This document shows, in pieces, positions 17,461 to 26,489 of a DNA stretch of 64,000 nt. Position numbers and translations under genes: made by a program. Source of the DNA: Amycolatopsis albispora. Lineage in GTDB: Bacteria > Actinomycetota > Actinomycetes > Mycobacteriales > Pseudonocardiaceae. Location of the stretch: contig NZ_CP015163.1 of the NCBI RefSeq assembly GCF_003312875.1, positions 3,968,001 to 4,032,000 of the forward strand. Direction: 5' to 3'. Within the stretch, counting starts at the first letter, position 1, and each line of letters opens with the position of its first letter. The notes under the pieces were generated by a model, which was not told where the DNA came from, made no database searches, and saw only the letters and a program-made list of their open reading frames with translations.

Positions 17461-17735
17461 CAGGCCTCCGGGAGCCAGGGGCGGAGCAGTGCTTCCAGGT
17501 CGTCGTCGGACAGCGACCGCGGGCCGTTGTCGAATTCGTGCCAGCGGGCAGCTTCGGAAGCCGCGTGGAATTCGACGTCGAAGGCGCGCATCAGCACGTA
17601 GGTGAAACTGCACGAATCGAACCGCTCCCCCAGCAGGTCCCTGGCCGAGCGGGCCACCTCGGTCGCGCTGCGGTTGCCCGTATAGTTGCGGATCAGTTCC
17701 TGGGCCGCCGGTTCCAGCAGCCTCGGGGCGAGCAT
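17460..17735 (-). CDS. uncharacterised 91-residue protein downstream of rlmN
   Basis: The family was not recognised. The ATG at 17735 is preceded by GGAGAAGG at suitable spacing, and the gene starts 26 bp after the rlmN stop on the same strand, so it is probably cotranscribed. The protein is soluble and mostly helical in appearance (LLEPAAQELIRNYTGNRSAT, SARDLLGERFDSCSF), with an acidic C-terminus (SDDDLEALLRPWLPEA) and one cysteine. No signal peptide or membrane segment is visible. A stem-loop follows its stop. Confidence 0.72.
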   Translation of the reverse strand: MLAPRLLEPAAQELIRNYTGNRSATEVARSARDLLGERFDSCSFTYVLMRAFDVEFHAASEAARWHEFDNGPRSLSDDDLEALLRPWLPEA

Positions 17736-17761
17736 CAAAACACCTTCTCCATCTACGAACT

Positions 17762-18868
17762 TCAGCCTTCGGCGGCGAGCTGGCCGCAAGCCGCCGCGAT
17801 TTCCTGGCCTCGGGTGTCGCGTACCGTGCACGCCACACCGCCGGCGTTCACCAGGCGCACGAATTCCCGCTCCACCGGCTTCGGCGACGCGTCCCACTTC
17901 GAACCCGGCGTCGGATTCAGCGGAATCACGTTCACGTGCACCAACTGGCCCAAATGCTGCTTCAACCGCTTCGCCAGCAATTCGGCACGCCACGGCTGAT
18001 CATTCACATCCCGGATCAACGCGTATTCGATCGACACCCGGCGGCCCGACGTGTCCGCGTAGTACCGCGCCGCCTCCAGCACCTCGTCGACCGACCACCG
18101 GTTGTTCACCGGCACCAGCGTGTCCCGCAGCTCGTCGTCCGGCGTGTGCAACGACACCGCCAGCCGCACCTGCATCCGCTCGTCCGCCAGCTTCCGGATC
18201 GCCGGCGCCAGCCCGACCGTCGACACCGTCACCGAACGCTGCGAAATCCCCAAACCGGAAGGCGACGGATCCGTGATGCGGCGCACCGCCGCCACCACGC
18301 GCTTGTAGTTCGCCAGCGGTTCGCCCATGCCCATGAACACGATGTTCGACAGGCGCCCGGGCCCACCGGCCATCTCGCCGTCGCGCATCACCGCGGCGGC
18401 CGAGCGCACCTGGTCCACGATCTCCGCGGTCGACAGGTTCCGGTCGAGCCCGCCCTGCCCGGTCGCGCAGAACGGGCACGCCATGCCGCACCCCGCCTGG
18501 CTGGAAATGCACAACGTCGCGCGATCGGGGTAGCGCATCAGCACGCTCTCCACGAGCGTGCCGTCGTGCGCGCGCCACAGCGTCTTGCGCGTGGCGCCGT
18601 CGTCGCAGGCCAGCGCCCTGACCTCGGTCAGCAGCGGTGGCATCAGCTCCTCGACCAGGCGCTGCCGCGACGCGGCCGGGATGTCGGTCATCTGCTCGGG
18701 ATCGACCGTCAGCCGCGAGAAGTAGTGGTTCGACAGCTGCTTGGCGCGGAAGGGCTTCTCACCCAGCTCGGCGACGGCGGCAGCGCGCTCCTCGGCGGAC
18801 AGGTCCGCGAGGTGCCGTGGCGGCAGCCCGCGCTTGGGCGCGTCGAAAACAAGGGGGAGGGCAGTCAT
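17762..18868 (-). CDS. rlmN: 23S rRNA (adenine-2503-C2) / tRNA A37 methyltransferase
   Basis: A 368-residue radical-SAM enzyme. The cluster cysteines are C127, C131 and C134 (GCGMACPFC), the GGEP-like site is GMGEPLANY, and the C-terminal methyl-carrier cysteine is in [12 protein letters not shown]. It methylates A2503 of 23S rRNA and A37 of some tRNAs, aiding translation fidelity. The ATG at 18868 gives the standard N-terminus; the open frame continues upstream but without family similarity. Same neighbourhood as Rv2880c of Mycobacterium. Confidence 0.96.
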   Translation of the reverse strand: MTALPLVFDAPKRGLPPRHLADLSAEERAAAVAELGEKPFRAKQLSNHYFSRLTVDPEQMTDIPAASRQRLVEELMPPLLTEVRALACDDGATRKTLWRAHDGTLVESVLMRYPDRATLCISSQAGCGMACPFCATGQGGLDRNLSTAEIVDQVRSAAAVMRDGEMAGGPGRLSNIVFMGMGEPLANYKRVVAAVRRITDPSPSGLGISQRSVTVSTVGLAPAIRKLADERMQVRLAVSLHTPDDELRDTLVPVNNRWSVDEVLEAARYYADTSGRRVSIEYALIRDVNDQPWRAELLAKRLKQHLGQLVHVNVIPLNPTPGSKWDASPKPVEREFVRLVNAGGVACTVRDTRGQEIAAACGQLAAEG

Positions 18869-18922
18869 AACGCACCCATTCTCCCACGTCCCCCCGGTGT
18901 GACCGGGATCGCGCCCACCTGG

Positions 18923-18961
18923 TTGCCAAACGAACGGTTCCGATATATCGTGAGTACATCG
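18923..18961 (+). promoter_or_regulatory. padR promoter with overlapping operator
   Basis: TTGCCA (18923-18928), 17 bases, then TATCGT (18946-18951) form a plausible promoter. The -10 box lies inside a dyad CGATATA-TCGTGAG-TACATCG (18941-18961; 6 of 7 pairs), which matches the AT-rich TATA...TACAT form of PadR operators. This strongly suggests autorepression. Confidence 0.6.
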
Positions 18962-18987
18962 CAAGCTAACGAGAAAGGACCCAGCTC

Positions 18988-19599
18988 ATGCGACCACCCT
19001 TTGCACACGAATTCGGCAGGCGTGCCTTCGGCCCGCGCGGACCCTTCGAGGAGTTCGCCGGCGGCTGGGGCTTCGGCGGACCGCGAGGCCGCGGCCGGGG
19101 ACCCGGTGGCCCGCACCGGCACGGCGGACGACGGGGTCGCCGCGGCGACGTCCGCGCGGCCATCCTGTTGCTGCTGGCCGAGCAGCCGCGGCACGGCTAC
19201 GAGATCATCACCGAGATCAGCGAGCGCAGCGACGGGCTGTGGAAGCCGAGCCCCGGCTCCATCTACCCGACCCTGCAACTGCTCGCGGACGAAGGCCTGG
19301 TGTCGGCCAGCGAGGACGGCGGCAAGCGCCTCTTCGAGCTCACCGACGAGGGCCGCGCCGCCGCCGAGCGGCTGGACACCCCGCCGTGGGAGACCATCGC
19401 CCGCGACGTCGACCCGAACGAGGCCAGCCTCCGGTCGGCGAGCATGACCCTGATGGCCGCGGTGTTCCAGGTCGCCCAGGCCGGCACCGCCGATCAGCAG
19501 GCGAAGGCCGTGCAGGCGCTCAACGAAGCCCGGCGGACCATCTACGGGGTGCTCGGCGAAGTCGAGTCCGACACCGCCGACGACGAAGAAACCGAATGA
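18988..19599 (+). CDS. PadR family transcriptional regulator
   Basis: A 203-residue protein. Residues 1-50 are a disordered Gly/Arg/Pro-rich arm (GPRGRGRGPGGPHRHGGRRG), then a PadR winged helix (about 53-130: AILLLLAEQPRHGYEIITEI, GSIYPTLQLLADEGLV, FELTDEG) and a helical C-terminal dimerisation segment. The ATG follows AAAGGA. Such proteins usually repress a drug or phenolic-stress transporter and themselves. No transporter lies alongside, so the regulon is probably elsewhere. The last 57 bp overlap the converging methyltransferase frame. Confidence 0.92.
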   Translation: MRPPFAHEFGRRAFGPRGPFEEFAGGWGFGGPRGRGRGPGGPHRHGGRRGRRGDVRAAILLLLAEQPRHGYEIITEISERSDGLWKPSPGSIYPTLQLLADEGLVSASEDGGKRLFELTDEGRAAAERLDTPPWETIARDVDPNEASLRSASMTLMAAVFQVAQAGTADQQAKAVQALNEARRTIYGVLGEVESDTADDEETE

Positions 19600-20363
19600 C
19601 CGGGGACGACCAGCCCGGCCGGCTTGCGGCGCCAGTGCACGCGATAGCCGACCGGGAAGGTCACCGGTTCGCCGGAAGCGTTGCGGCGTAACACTTCCGC
19701 CGTCGCCTTCGCGGCAACTCCTGGGCTGAACTCGATTTTCAGCACCTTCTCGGCGCTCGCCGCGTCGTCGAACACCCAGCGTGTCTCGACCCGGCGGCAG
19801 CCGAAACCCTCCTTGGCGAAGAACCGTTCCACGCCAGGCGGGTCGTAGTCGGGCAGATCCGCCCGCATCCACCGGCCGTACGGCTCGTGCGTGACGTCGA
19901 GATCGACGATCACCAGCACGCCACCGGGTCTGAGCACCCGGTCGGCCTCCCGCAACCCCGGTTCGCACCCCGGCCCGAAGAAGTACGCGGTCCGGGCGTG
20001 CACCAGGTCCACACTCGCGTCCGCGAGCGGAATCCGTTGTGCCGCACCATGAAGCACGCGAACGCCGGGCAGTCCGGCGATCCGTTCGCGGGCGCGGTGG
20101 ACCAGTGGCGGATGCGGTTCGACGCCGGTCACCGAACGCGCCGTCGCGGCGAACCGCGGGAGGTGGAAGCCGTCACCGCAGCCGACGTCGAGCACGTCGC
20201 GCCCGGCCCAGTCGCATTCTTCGGCGAGCACGCGCCAGATCTCGCCGCCGGCGTCCTGCGCGGCGTTCTCCACTTCGTAGGCACCCGGGTAGTACCAGAT
20301 GTTCGGGCTGGGGAGGATGTCCACCGGATCGCGGTGGCGCAGAAAGGGACGCCGCACAACCAC
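19542..20363 (-). CDS. class I SAM-dependent methyltransferase
   Basis: A protein of about 273 residues with motif I DVLDVGCGDGFHLPRF, motif II VTGVEPHPPLV and the later DASVDLVHARTAYFFGPG and VLRPGGVLVIVDLDV, all of the type 11 methyltransferase fold. The substrate is unknown. No good ribosome site is seen: GTG codons at 20363 and 20357 both fit, and the CATACT hexamer just upstream suggests a nearly leaderless message. The frame extends further upstream without family similarity. The 3' end overlaps padR by 58 bp, convergently. Confidence 0.85.
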   Translation of the reverse strand: MVVRRPFLRHRDPVDILPSPNIWYYPGAYEVENAAQDAGGEIWRVLAEECDWAGRDVLDVGCGDGFHLPRFAATARSVTGVEPHPPLVHRARERIAGLPGVRVLHGAAQRIPLADASVDLVHARTAYFFGPGCEPGLREADRVLRPGGVLVIVDLDVTHEPYGRWMRADLPDYDPPGVERFFAKEGFGCRRVETRWVFDDAASAEKVLKIEFSPGVAAKATAEVLRRNASGEPVTFPVGYRVHWRRKPAGLVVPGHSVSSSSAVSDSTSPSTP

Positions 20364-20509
20364 AGAGTATGCGGCACGGGCAAATTGTGTCCGTTTTAAC
20401 CGAATCATCCCCGACGGCCACAACTTGATTCCCGCTCGATGACTTTGGGTTAAGCGCAACCCCCGATCGAGTCGTAGGATCGGGTTACCGAAGCCGAGGG
20501 AGATCACTC

Positions 20510-21355
20510 ATGTCGGTCAGTTCGGCCGCCGCGCAACCCGTGCTGTCACCCGGTATCCCCTGCTGGGTGGAACTCGCGAGTCCGGACGTAGCCGAGGCCG
20601 AGGCCTTCTACAACGGTCTCTTCGGCTGGAGCTACGAGCTCAAGCGGGACCCGGCCACTTCGGACGGCCGCTATTCACTGGCATCGCTCGGCGGGTTCAG
20701 CGTCGGTGGCCTGTACCGCGCCGCCGCGTCGCAGCCGCCGGGCTGGACGGTGCACCTCTCGGTGCACAACACCGCCGGCGCGGCGGAGTGGGTCGAGCAC
20801 CTCGGCGGCGTGGTCACGCTCGGCCCGGTCGAAATCCCCGGGCGCGGTTACATCCTGCACGCACTCGACCCGACCGGCACGCCGATCGTCTTCTGGCAGC
20901 CCGCGGCGACCTGGGAGTTCGCCGCCGGGGCGCCGAACACCTTCTCCGGCGCCGACCTCAACACCACCGACGGCGCGATCGCCGACCAGTTCTACTCGCG
21001 GCTGTTCAACTACAACGTGCACCAGATCGGCGGCGAGAACATCGACTACGCGGAATGGCGGCTGGACCACCAGCCCGTGCTGTACCGCTACGTGATGGGC
21101 CCCGAATACCGCCCCGGCACCCCGCCGCACTGGATGGTCTACTTCGAGGTCGATCCGGCACGCGGTGCCGACGCCGCCGCCGGGCACGCGCTGATGCTCG
21201 GCGGCAGCGTGGTCGTCCAGCCGTACGACACGCCGTTCGGCCGGGTGGCCGTGCTCGCCGATCCGCATGGTTCGGTGTTTTCCGTGATCGACCATTCGCG
21301 GGTGATCGAAGCGCACTACGGCGGCGCCGAAGTCGACGACCCCTACGACGACTGA
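20510..21355 (+). CDS. VOC family protein, two glyoxalase modules
   Basis: A 281-residue tandem VOC protein resembling the mycobacterial 27-30 kDa antigen Cfp30B type. Module 1 runs from GIPCWVELASPDVAEAEAFY to about residue 130; module 2 starts near FSGADLNTTDGAIADQFYSR and ends VAVLADPHGSVFSVID. GAGGGAGA lies before the ATG. Upstream, TAGGAT (20475-20480) may be a -10 box inside a CCCGAT/ATCGGG dyad. The role is not known; such proteins often bind small hydrophobic ligands. Confidence 0.9.
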   Translation: MSVSSAAAQPVLSPGIPCWVELASPDVAEAEAFYNGLFGWSYELKRDPATSDGRYSLASLGGFSVGGLYRAAASQPPGWTVHLSVHNTAGAAEWVEHLGGVVTLGPVEIPGRGYILHALDPTGTPIVFWQPAATWEFAAGAPNTFSGADLNTTDGAIADQFYSRLFNYNVHQIGGENIDYAEWRLDHQPVLYRYVMGPEYRPGTPPHWMVYFEVDPARGADAAAGHALMLGGSVVVQPYDTPFGRVAVLADPHGSVFSVIDHSRVIEAHYGGAEVDDPYDD

Positions 21356-21414
21356 TGACGCCGCGGGTCGGCTCGGTGGTGCTGGCGGATCCCGACGGCA
21401 CCGCTTCCGCGTGA
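21355..21414 (+). pseudogene. remnant of a VOC C-terminal strand
   Basis: A 19-codon frame starts on the ATG that overlaps the VOC stop and reads VGSVVLADPDGTAS before a TGA. That is the typical last strand of a VOC domain (compare VLADPHG in the gene upstream). A one-base shift would continue as FRVIA. It looks like the tail of a lost VOC gene rather than a working peptide. Confidence 0.35.
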
Positions 21415-21424
21415 TCGCCAGAAC

Positions 21425-22312
21425 CTAGGCCGGCACGAAAGCCGACAGCAGCAGCCACGAGACCACGGCCGACGGCAGCAGCGAATCCAGCCGGTCCATC
21501 AGGCCGCCGTGCCCCGGCAGCAGGTTCCCCATGTCCTTGATGCCCAGGTCGCGCTTGATCAGCGACTCCACCAGGTCGCCCAGGGTGGCCACGCAGACGA
21601 TCGCGGCCCCGAAGAGCACACCCTGCCAGGCCTGGCCCTCCAGCAGGAGCGTCAGCGTCAGCGCCCCGGCGAGCACACCGGCCAGCATCGAACCGGCGAA
21701 GCCCTCCCAGGTCTTCTTGGGGCTGATCGTCGGCGCCATCGGGTGCTTGCCCTTGAGCACCCCGGCGATGTAGCCGCCGGTGTCGGAGGCGACCACGCCG
21801 ATCATGAAGGCCAGCACCCGGCCCACGCCGTCCCCCGGCGGCACCAGCATCGCCGCGAACGCGCCGAACAGCGGCAGGTACGCCGCCGCGAACACGGAGG
21901 CGCCGACGTCGCGCAGGTAACCGTCGGCGCCGCCGCGCAACCGCCAGAGCAGGCAGGCCAGCACGGTCAGCACGAACGCGGTGAGCGCCCCTTCCCGGCC
22001 GAACGGCCAGGCCAGCCAGATCATCGCCTGCCCGCCGGCGAGCACCGGGACCAGCGCGATCCGGATGTTCGCCGCGCGCCGCAGCGCCCCGGCCAGTTCG
22101 TAGGTGCCCACCGCGATCGCCGCCGCGATGATCCCGATGAACAGGAAACGCACGGTGAACAGCGAAACCAGGATCACGGCGCCGAGCGCCACCCCGACCC
22201 CGATCGCGGCCGGCAGGTTCCGGCCCGCGCGCGAGGCCTTCGCGGGCTTTTCGGCGGGCTCCGCCGAATCGGCCGCGTCCTCGCGTTCCTCGCTCACACT
22301 CGTCTCCCCCAC
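21425..22312 (-). CDS. cdsA: phosphatidate cytidylyltransferase
   Basis: A 295-residue integral membrane enzyme that makes CDP-diacylglycerol from phosphatidate and CTP, the branch point for phospholipids. After a charged N-terminus (about 30 residues) there are roughly eight hydrophobic segments. The C-terminal signature IKRDLGIKDMGNLLPGHGGL followed by MDRLDS is complete. It starts 4 bp after frr and ends the pyrH-frr-cdsA operon, as in Mycobacterium (Rv2881c). Confidence 0.95.
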   Translation of the reverse strand: MGETSVSEEREDAADSAEPAEKPAKASRAGRNLPAAIGVGVALGAVILVSLFTVRFLFIGIIAAAIAVGTYELAGALRRAANIRIALVPVLAGGQAMIWLAWPFGREGALTAFVLTVLACLLWRLRGGADGYLRDVGASVFAAAYLPLFGAFAAMLVPPGDGVGRVLAFMIGVVASDTGGYIAGVLKGKHPMAPTISPKKTWEGFAGSMLAGVLAGALTLTLLLEGQAWQGVLFGAAIVCVATLGDLVESLIKRDLGIKDMGNLLPGHGGLMDRLDSLLPSAVVSWLLLSAFVPA

Positions 22313-22316
22313 CGGA

Positions 22317-22874
22317 TCACACCTCGAGCAGCTCTGCTTCTTTGTGCTTGACGAGCTCCTCGACCTGGCCGACGTAGTTGTCGGTCAGGTTCTGCAGCTC
22401 CTTCTCCGCACGGGTGACGTCGTCCTCGCCCGCTTCGCCGTCCTTCTGGATGCGGTCGAGCTCTTCCTTGGCCTTGCGCCGCACGCTGCGAATGGACACC
22501 TTGGCGTCCTCGCCCTTGCTCTTGGCCACCTTCACCATCTCCTTGCGCCGCTCCTCGGTGAGCTGCGGGATGACGATGCGGATGATCTGGCCGTCGTTGC
22601 TCGGGTTCACGCCGAGGTCCGACTCGCGGATCGCCTTCTCGATGGCCCCCAGCTGGGTCTGGTCGTACGGCTTCACGATGGCCATCCTGGCCTCGGGAAT
22701 GTTCACGCTGGCCAGCTGGTTCAGCGGAGTCGGCGCGCCGTAGTACTCGACGACGATCCGGGAGAACATCGCTGGTGTGGCCCGGCCGGTACGTACCGAG
22801 GTCAGGTCCTCCTTGGCGACGGAAACAGCCTTTTCCATCTTCTCCTCGGCGTCGAGGAGGGTCTCGTCGATCAC
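22317..22874 (-). CDS. frr: ribosome recycling factor
   Basis: A 185-residue protein of standard length that, with EF-G, splits the post-termination ribosome. Visible landmarks are [20 protein letters not shown] near residue 22, the KPYD segment and [16 protein letters not shown] [20 protein letters not shown]. The C-terminal helix [20 protein letters not shown] is typical. It is between pyrH (60 bp upstream) and cdsA. Confidence 0.97.
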   Translation of the reverse strand: MIDETLLDAEEKMEKAVSVAKEDLTSVRTGRATPAMFSRIVVEYYGAPTPLNQLASVNIPEARMAIVKPYDQTQLGAIEKAIRESDLGVNPSNDGQIIRIVIPQLTEERRKEMVKVAKSKGEDAKVSIRSVRRKAKEELDRIQKDGEAGEDDVTRAEKELQNLTDNYVGQVEELVKHKEAELLEV

Positions 22875-22934
22875 GGCTACTCCTTGCTCGTATCGCGCCG
22901 CTGGTTGTGTTCTCCGGGGATGATCCCAGCAGGT

Positions 22935-23681
22935 CTAGGCGGGGACCCCGACGGCGGGGGTACTGACCAGGGTGCCGATCCGCTCGCCGCCGACGGCGCG
23001 GGCGATGTTCCCCTCGGTGAGCAGGTTGAACACGATGATCGGCATGTTGTTGTCCATGCACAGGCTGAACGCGGTCGCGTCGGCCACCTTCAGGCCCTGC
23101 TCGAGCACTTCGCGGTGGGTGATCTCGCGGAACATCCGCGCGCTCGGGTCGGTCTTGGGGTCGGCGGTGTAGACCCCGTCCACGGCCTTGGCCATCAGCA
23201 CCACGTCGCAGGCGATCTCGAGCGCGCGCTGGGCTGCCGCGGTGTCGGTGGAGAAGTACGGCATGCCGACACCCGCGGCGAAGATGACCACCCGGCCCTT
23301 TTCCAGGTGCCGCTCGGCGCGACGCGGTATGTAGGCCTCGGCCACCTGGCCCATGGTGATCGCGCTCTGCACGCGGGTCGGCACGCCTTCCTTCTCCAGG
23401 AAGTCCTGCAGCGCCAGGCAGTTCATCACGGTGCCGAGCATGGCCATGTAGTCGGCGCGGTCGCGGTCCATGCCGCGCTGCGACAGCTCGGCGCCGCGGA
23501 AGTAGTTGCCACCGCCGATGACGATCGCCATCTGCACACCGGTCCGGACGACCTCGGCGATCTGCACGGCCACCGAGTGCACCACGTCGGGGTCGACGCC
23601 GACGGCACCGCCACCGAACATCTCGCCACCGAGCTTCAGCAGCACCCGCCGATAGGCACCGTCGGACCGCTCCGCTGTCAT
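22935..23681 (-). CDS. pyrH: UMP kinase
   Basis: A 248-residue amino-acid-kinase-fold enzyme that phosphorylates UMP to UDP. It shows the N-terminal [12 protein letters not shown], the [11 protein letters not shown] motif, the [15 protein letters not shown] helix and the [15 protein letters not shown] site. It heads the pyrH-frr-cdsA unit. A strong 16-bp hairpin separates it from the rpsB-tsf unit upstream, so it may have its own promoter or depend on readthrough. Confidence 0.97.
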   Translation of the reverse strand: MTAERSDGAYRRVLLKLGGEMFGGGAVGVDPDVVHSVAVQIAEVVRTGVQMAIVIGGGNYFRGAELSQRGMDRDRADYMAMLGTVMNCLALQDFLEKEGVPTRVQSAITMGQVAEAYIPRRAERHLEKGRVVIFAAGVGMPYFSTDTAAAQRALEIACDVVLMAKAVDGVYTADPKTDPSARMFREITHREVLEQGLKVADATAFSLCMDNNMPIIVFNLLTEGNIARAVGGERIGTLVSTPAVGVPA

Positions 23682-23723
23682 GTCGTCCTCCGCGTGTTCA
23701 GATGTTTGCTCGCGTGCCTCTTC

Positions 23724-23769
23724 GCAACCGTGCCCCGTCCCCGATGCGGCGGAGACGGGGCACGGTTGC
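23724..23769 (-). terminator. 16-bp hairpin between tsf and pyrH
   Basis: GCAACCGTGCCCCGTC (23724-23739) and its exact complement (23754-23769) enclose a 14-base loop. It lies 12 bp after the tsf stop on the minus strand and 43 bp before the pyrH start. It is very stable and has no U-run, like many actinobacterial terminators. It probably ends or attenuates the rpsB-tsf transcript. Confidence 0.8.
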
Positions 23770-23780
23770 CGTAACTCTGC

Positions 23781-24605
23781 TCAGGCCTGGCCGACCTCGA
23801 AGCGGGCGAACCGGGTGACGGTCACGCCTGCCTCGTCCAGCAGGGCCTTCACGGTCTTCTTGTTGTCGGTCACCGACGGCTGGTCCAGCAGCACGGTGTC
23901 CTTGTAGTAGGCGTTGACCTTGCCCTCGACGATCTTCGGCAGCGCCTGCTCCGGCTTGCCTTCCTCGCGGGCGGTCTGCTCGGCGATGCGGCGCTCGTTC
24001 TCGACGACGTCGGCGGGCACCTCGTCGCGGGTCAGGTACTTGGCCTTGAGCGCGGCGATCTGCAGCGCGGCGCCGCGGGCGGCGTCGGCGGCACCCGAGC
24101 CCTCACCGGTGTACTCGACCAGCACGCCGACGGCGGGCGGCAGGTCGGCGCCACGGCGGTGCAGGTAGGTGGCGACGGTGCCGTCGAAGGAGGCGACCCG
24201 GCGCAGCTCCAGCTTCTCGCCGATGCGGGCGGACAGCTCGTTGATCGCGTCGGTGACGGTCTTGCCGTCCAGCTCGGCGGAGCGCAGCTTCTCCACGTCG
24301 TCGGTGCGCACGGTCTTGGCGACCTCGACGATCTTCGCGGCCAGCTCCTGGAAGTCGGCGTTCTTCGCGACGAAGTCGGTCTCGGAGTTCAGCTCGATGA
24401 GGACGCCGCCCTCACCCGCGATCAGGCCCTCGGCGGTGGCGCGCTCGGCGCGCTTGCCCACGTCCTTGGCGCCCTTGATGCGCAGGAACTCGACGGCCTT
24501 GTCGAAGTCGCCGTCGTTCTCCTCCAGCGCCTTCTTGCAGTTCATCATGCCGGCGCCGGTCAGCTCGCGCAGGCGCTTCACATCTGCGGCGGTGTAGTTC
24601 GCCAT
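23781..24605 (-). CDS. tsf: elongation factor Ts
   Basis: A 274-residue EF-Tu nucleotide exchange factor. The N-terminal UBA-like part [20 protein letters not shown] and the [10 protein letters not shown] motif are diagnostic. Two dimerisation subdomains follow, and it ends in [14 protein letters not shown]. The ATG at 24605 is the family start; the frame extends 15 codons upstream with no similarity. It is downstream of rpsB, separated by a 15-bp intercistronic hairpin. Confidence 0.97.
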   Translation of the reverse strand: MANYTAADVKRLRELTGAGMMNCKKALEENDGDFDKAVEFLRIKGAKDVGKRAERATAEGLIAGEGGVLIELNSETDFVAKNADFQELAAKIVEVAKTVRTDDVEKLRSAELDGKTVTDAINELSARIGEKLELRRVASFDGTVATYLHRRGADLPPAVGVLVEYTGEGSGAADAARGAALQIAALKAKYLTRDEVPADVVENERRIAEQTAREEGKPEQALPKIVEGKVNAYYKDTVLLDQPSVTDNKKTVKALLDEAGVTVTRFARFEVGQA

Positions 24606-24657
24606 CGTGCGTTTTCCGTCCTTCTTCGGTACGCGCAGGGAAAGAGTCAAGTCATGG

Positions 24658-24691
24658 GCCCGCGTGGCCGGACGGGTCCGGCCACGCGGGC
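24658..24691 (-). terminator. 15-bp intercistronic hairpin between rpsB and tsf
   Basis: GCCCGCGTGGCCGGA (24658-24672) pairs perfectly with 24677-24691 around a 4-base CGGG loop. It lies 8 bp after the rpsB stop and 53 bp before the tsf start. It could be a partial terminator that lowers tsf relative to rpsB, or an RNA-stabilising end. Confidence 0.7.
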
Positions 24692-24699
24692 TGGGTCGA

Positions 24700-25533
24700 T
24701 CAGGCGGAGGTGGTCTGCTCCGCGGGCGCCTCGGCGGCGTTCTCGGAGCCGGCCAGCAGCTCCTTCTCCCACTCGGCCAGCGGCTCGTCGGAGGCGACGC
24801 CCGGCTCCGGCTTGTCCTGGCCCTCGGCGGCCGAGCCGTTGCGGCCCGAGCGGGCCAGCAGGCCGGCGGCGGCGGCCTCGGCGACGACCTTGGTCAGCAG
24901 CGCGGCCGACCGGATCGCGTCGTCGTTGCCCGGAATCGGGTAGTCGACCTCGTCCGGGTCGCAGTTGGTGTCGAGGATCGCGACGACCGGGATGTTCAGC
25001 TTGCGCGCCTCGCCGACGGCGATGTGCTCCTTCTTGGTGTCCACGATCCACACGGCGCTGGGCACCTTGGCCATGTCGCGGATACCGCCGAGGGTCTTCT
25101 CCAGCTTGTCCTTCTCGCGGGTGAGCGTGAGGATCTCGCGCTTGGTCAGGCCCTGGAAGCCACCGGTCTGCTCCTGCGACTCGAGCTCCTTGAGGCGCTG
25201 GAGCCGCTTGTGCACGGTCTGGAAGTTGGTGAGCATGCCACCCAGCCAGCGCTGGTTGACGTACGGCATGCCGACGCGCTGGGCCTCGTTGGCGATGGCC
25301 TCCTGCGCCTGCTTCTTGGTGCCGACGAACAGGATGCTGCCACCGTGCGCCACGGTCTCCTTGATGAACTCGAAGGCGCGGTCGATGTAGGTCAGCGTCT
25401 GCTGCAGGTCGATGATGTAGATGCCGTTGCGCTCGGTGAAGATGTAGCGCTTCATCTTCGGGTTCCAGCGCCGGGTCTGGTGCCCGAAGTGCACGCCGCT
25501 GTCGAGCAGCTGCTTCATGGTGACGACGGCCAT
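24700..25533 (-). CDS. rpsB: 30S ribosomal protein S2
   Basis: A 277-residue protein with the S2 hallmarks [31 protein letters not shown] [14 protein letters not shown] and [27 protein letters not shown] sequence. The C-terminal tail (about residues 228-277) is an acidic Ala/Glu-rich extension usual in actinobacteria. The ATG at 25533 is the family start; the longer upstream frame is not used. A structured leader of roughly 240 nt precedes it. Confidence 0.97.
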   Translation of the reverse strand: MAVVTMKQLLDSGVHFGHQTRRWNPKMKRYIFTERNGIYIIDLQQTLTYIDRAFEFIKETVAHGGSILFVGTKKQAQEAIANEAQRVGMPYVNQRWLGGMLTNFQTVHKRLQRLKELESQEQTGGFQGLTKREILTLTREKDKLEKTLGGIRDMAKVPSAVWIVDTKKEHIAVGEARKLNIPVVAILDTNCDPDEVDYPIPGNDDAIRSAALLTKVVAEAAAAGLLARSGRNGSAAEGQDKPEPGVASDEPLAEWEKELLAGSENAAEAPAEQTTSA

Positions 25534-25911
25534 GGCCGGATTCGCACCTCTTCTGTGTCGTGCGCCCCGGGACCCGCCCGGTGGCGCTTGCTCGGTTGCC
25601 GCGGTCGCCCGGGTGGACGGCCGCCCTGGTGCGGTGCCGATGCCCGAACCCGTTCGGCGCTCGGCGCCGGATGGGACCGCCGGGCATCGTTCGTTCCGGG
25701 GCGGGAACCGGTGACGGCCCGCCCGGAGCGTGCACACGCACGCGAAGTCGATCTGCACTTCTCACAGACCGCGCGAACAGTCTACGCCTTCACTGGAAAG
25801 GGCTGCTCACCGGCGGTGGCCAAACCCGCCATCCATCCACAACGCCCCCAGTTGTCCACAGATTCCGCCACCACCCCCCACGCCCCCGCCAAGCCCGGCA
25901 AAGTCGAAGTC
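25534..25911. other. 378-bp intergenic region with rpsB leader
   Basis: No gene was found here. On the minus strand TAGACT (25784-25779) is a plausible -10 box for rpsB, which would give a leader of about 240 nt. Within it, CGATGCCCG (25638-25646) pairs exactly with CGGGCATCG (25681-25689) around an inner GGCGC/GCGCC hairpin, suggesting a structured RNA close to rpsB. A TTGTCCACA (DnaA-box-like) lies at 25852-25860, next to the divergent M23 gene. Confidence 0.45.
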
Positions 25912-26481
25912 ATGGACCTCACCCCCATTCTCCCACGTCAGCGCAGCCGCCAACTGGCGCTGCTCCTGCTGGCGTTCGGCTGCGCCTGCCTGCTCGCACC
26001 AGCGGCCTCGGCCGCCGCCTCAGCCTCGGCCGCCGCCTCGGCGTCGGCATCTGCGGAGGAGCCGCGGTTCACCTGGCCACTGCACCCGCGGCCGCAGCTG
26101 GTCCGCGGCTTCGACCCGCCGGTGACCGACTACGGCCCCGGGCACCGCGGGGTCGACCTGGCCGCGGCCGATGGCCAGCAGACGCTGTCCGCGGGGACGG
26201 GTTACGTGGTGTTCGCCGGCACGATCGCCGGGCGCGGGGTGGTGTCCATCGACCACGACGGTGGCCTGCGCACCACCTACGAGCCGCTGGTGCCGCAGGT
26301 CGCCGCCGGGGACCAGGTGTACTCGGGCCAGGTGATCGGCACGGTCACGGCCGGGCATCCGGAGTGCGCGGTGGCGGTCTGCCTGCACTGGGGCGTGCGC
26401 CGCGGCCTGGAGTACCTGGATCCGCTGCCGCTGGTGCGGGAGACCACCCGGTTACGGCTGAAGCCGTGGGATCCCGGTTGA
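25912..26481 (+). CDS. secreted M23 family peptidase
   Basis: A 189-residue protein with a signal peptide (RQRSRQLALLLLAFGCACLL, cut near AASA), a short Ala/Ser linker and a LytM-type domain. The H-x3-D Zn motif is HRGVDLA. The second motif reads CLHWG rather than the usual H-x-H, so the first of those histidines is a cysteine, as I recall in related actinobacterial proteins at this locus (Rv2891 position). It likely cuts peptidoglycan peptides or acts as a non-catalytic regulator. No strong ribosome site is seen before the ATG. Confidence 0.9.
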   Translation: MDLTPILPRQRSRQLALLLLAFGCACLLAPAASAAASASAAASASASAEEPRFTWPLHPRPQLVRGFDPPVTDYGPGHRGVDLAAADGQQTLSAGTGYVVFAGTIAGRGVVSIDHDGGLRTTYEPLVPQVAAGDQVYSGQVIGTVTAGHPECAVAVCLHWGVRRGLEYLDPLPLVRETTRLRLKPWDPG

Positions 26482-26489
26482 CGTGTCAG

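Noticed and set aside
25534..25911. Possible tRNA or known riboswitch in the rpsB leader
   Set aside because: Paired arms exist but no cloverleaf, TPsiC or known riboswitch core is visible.
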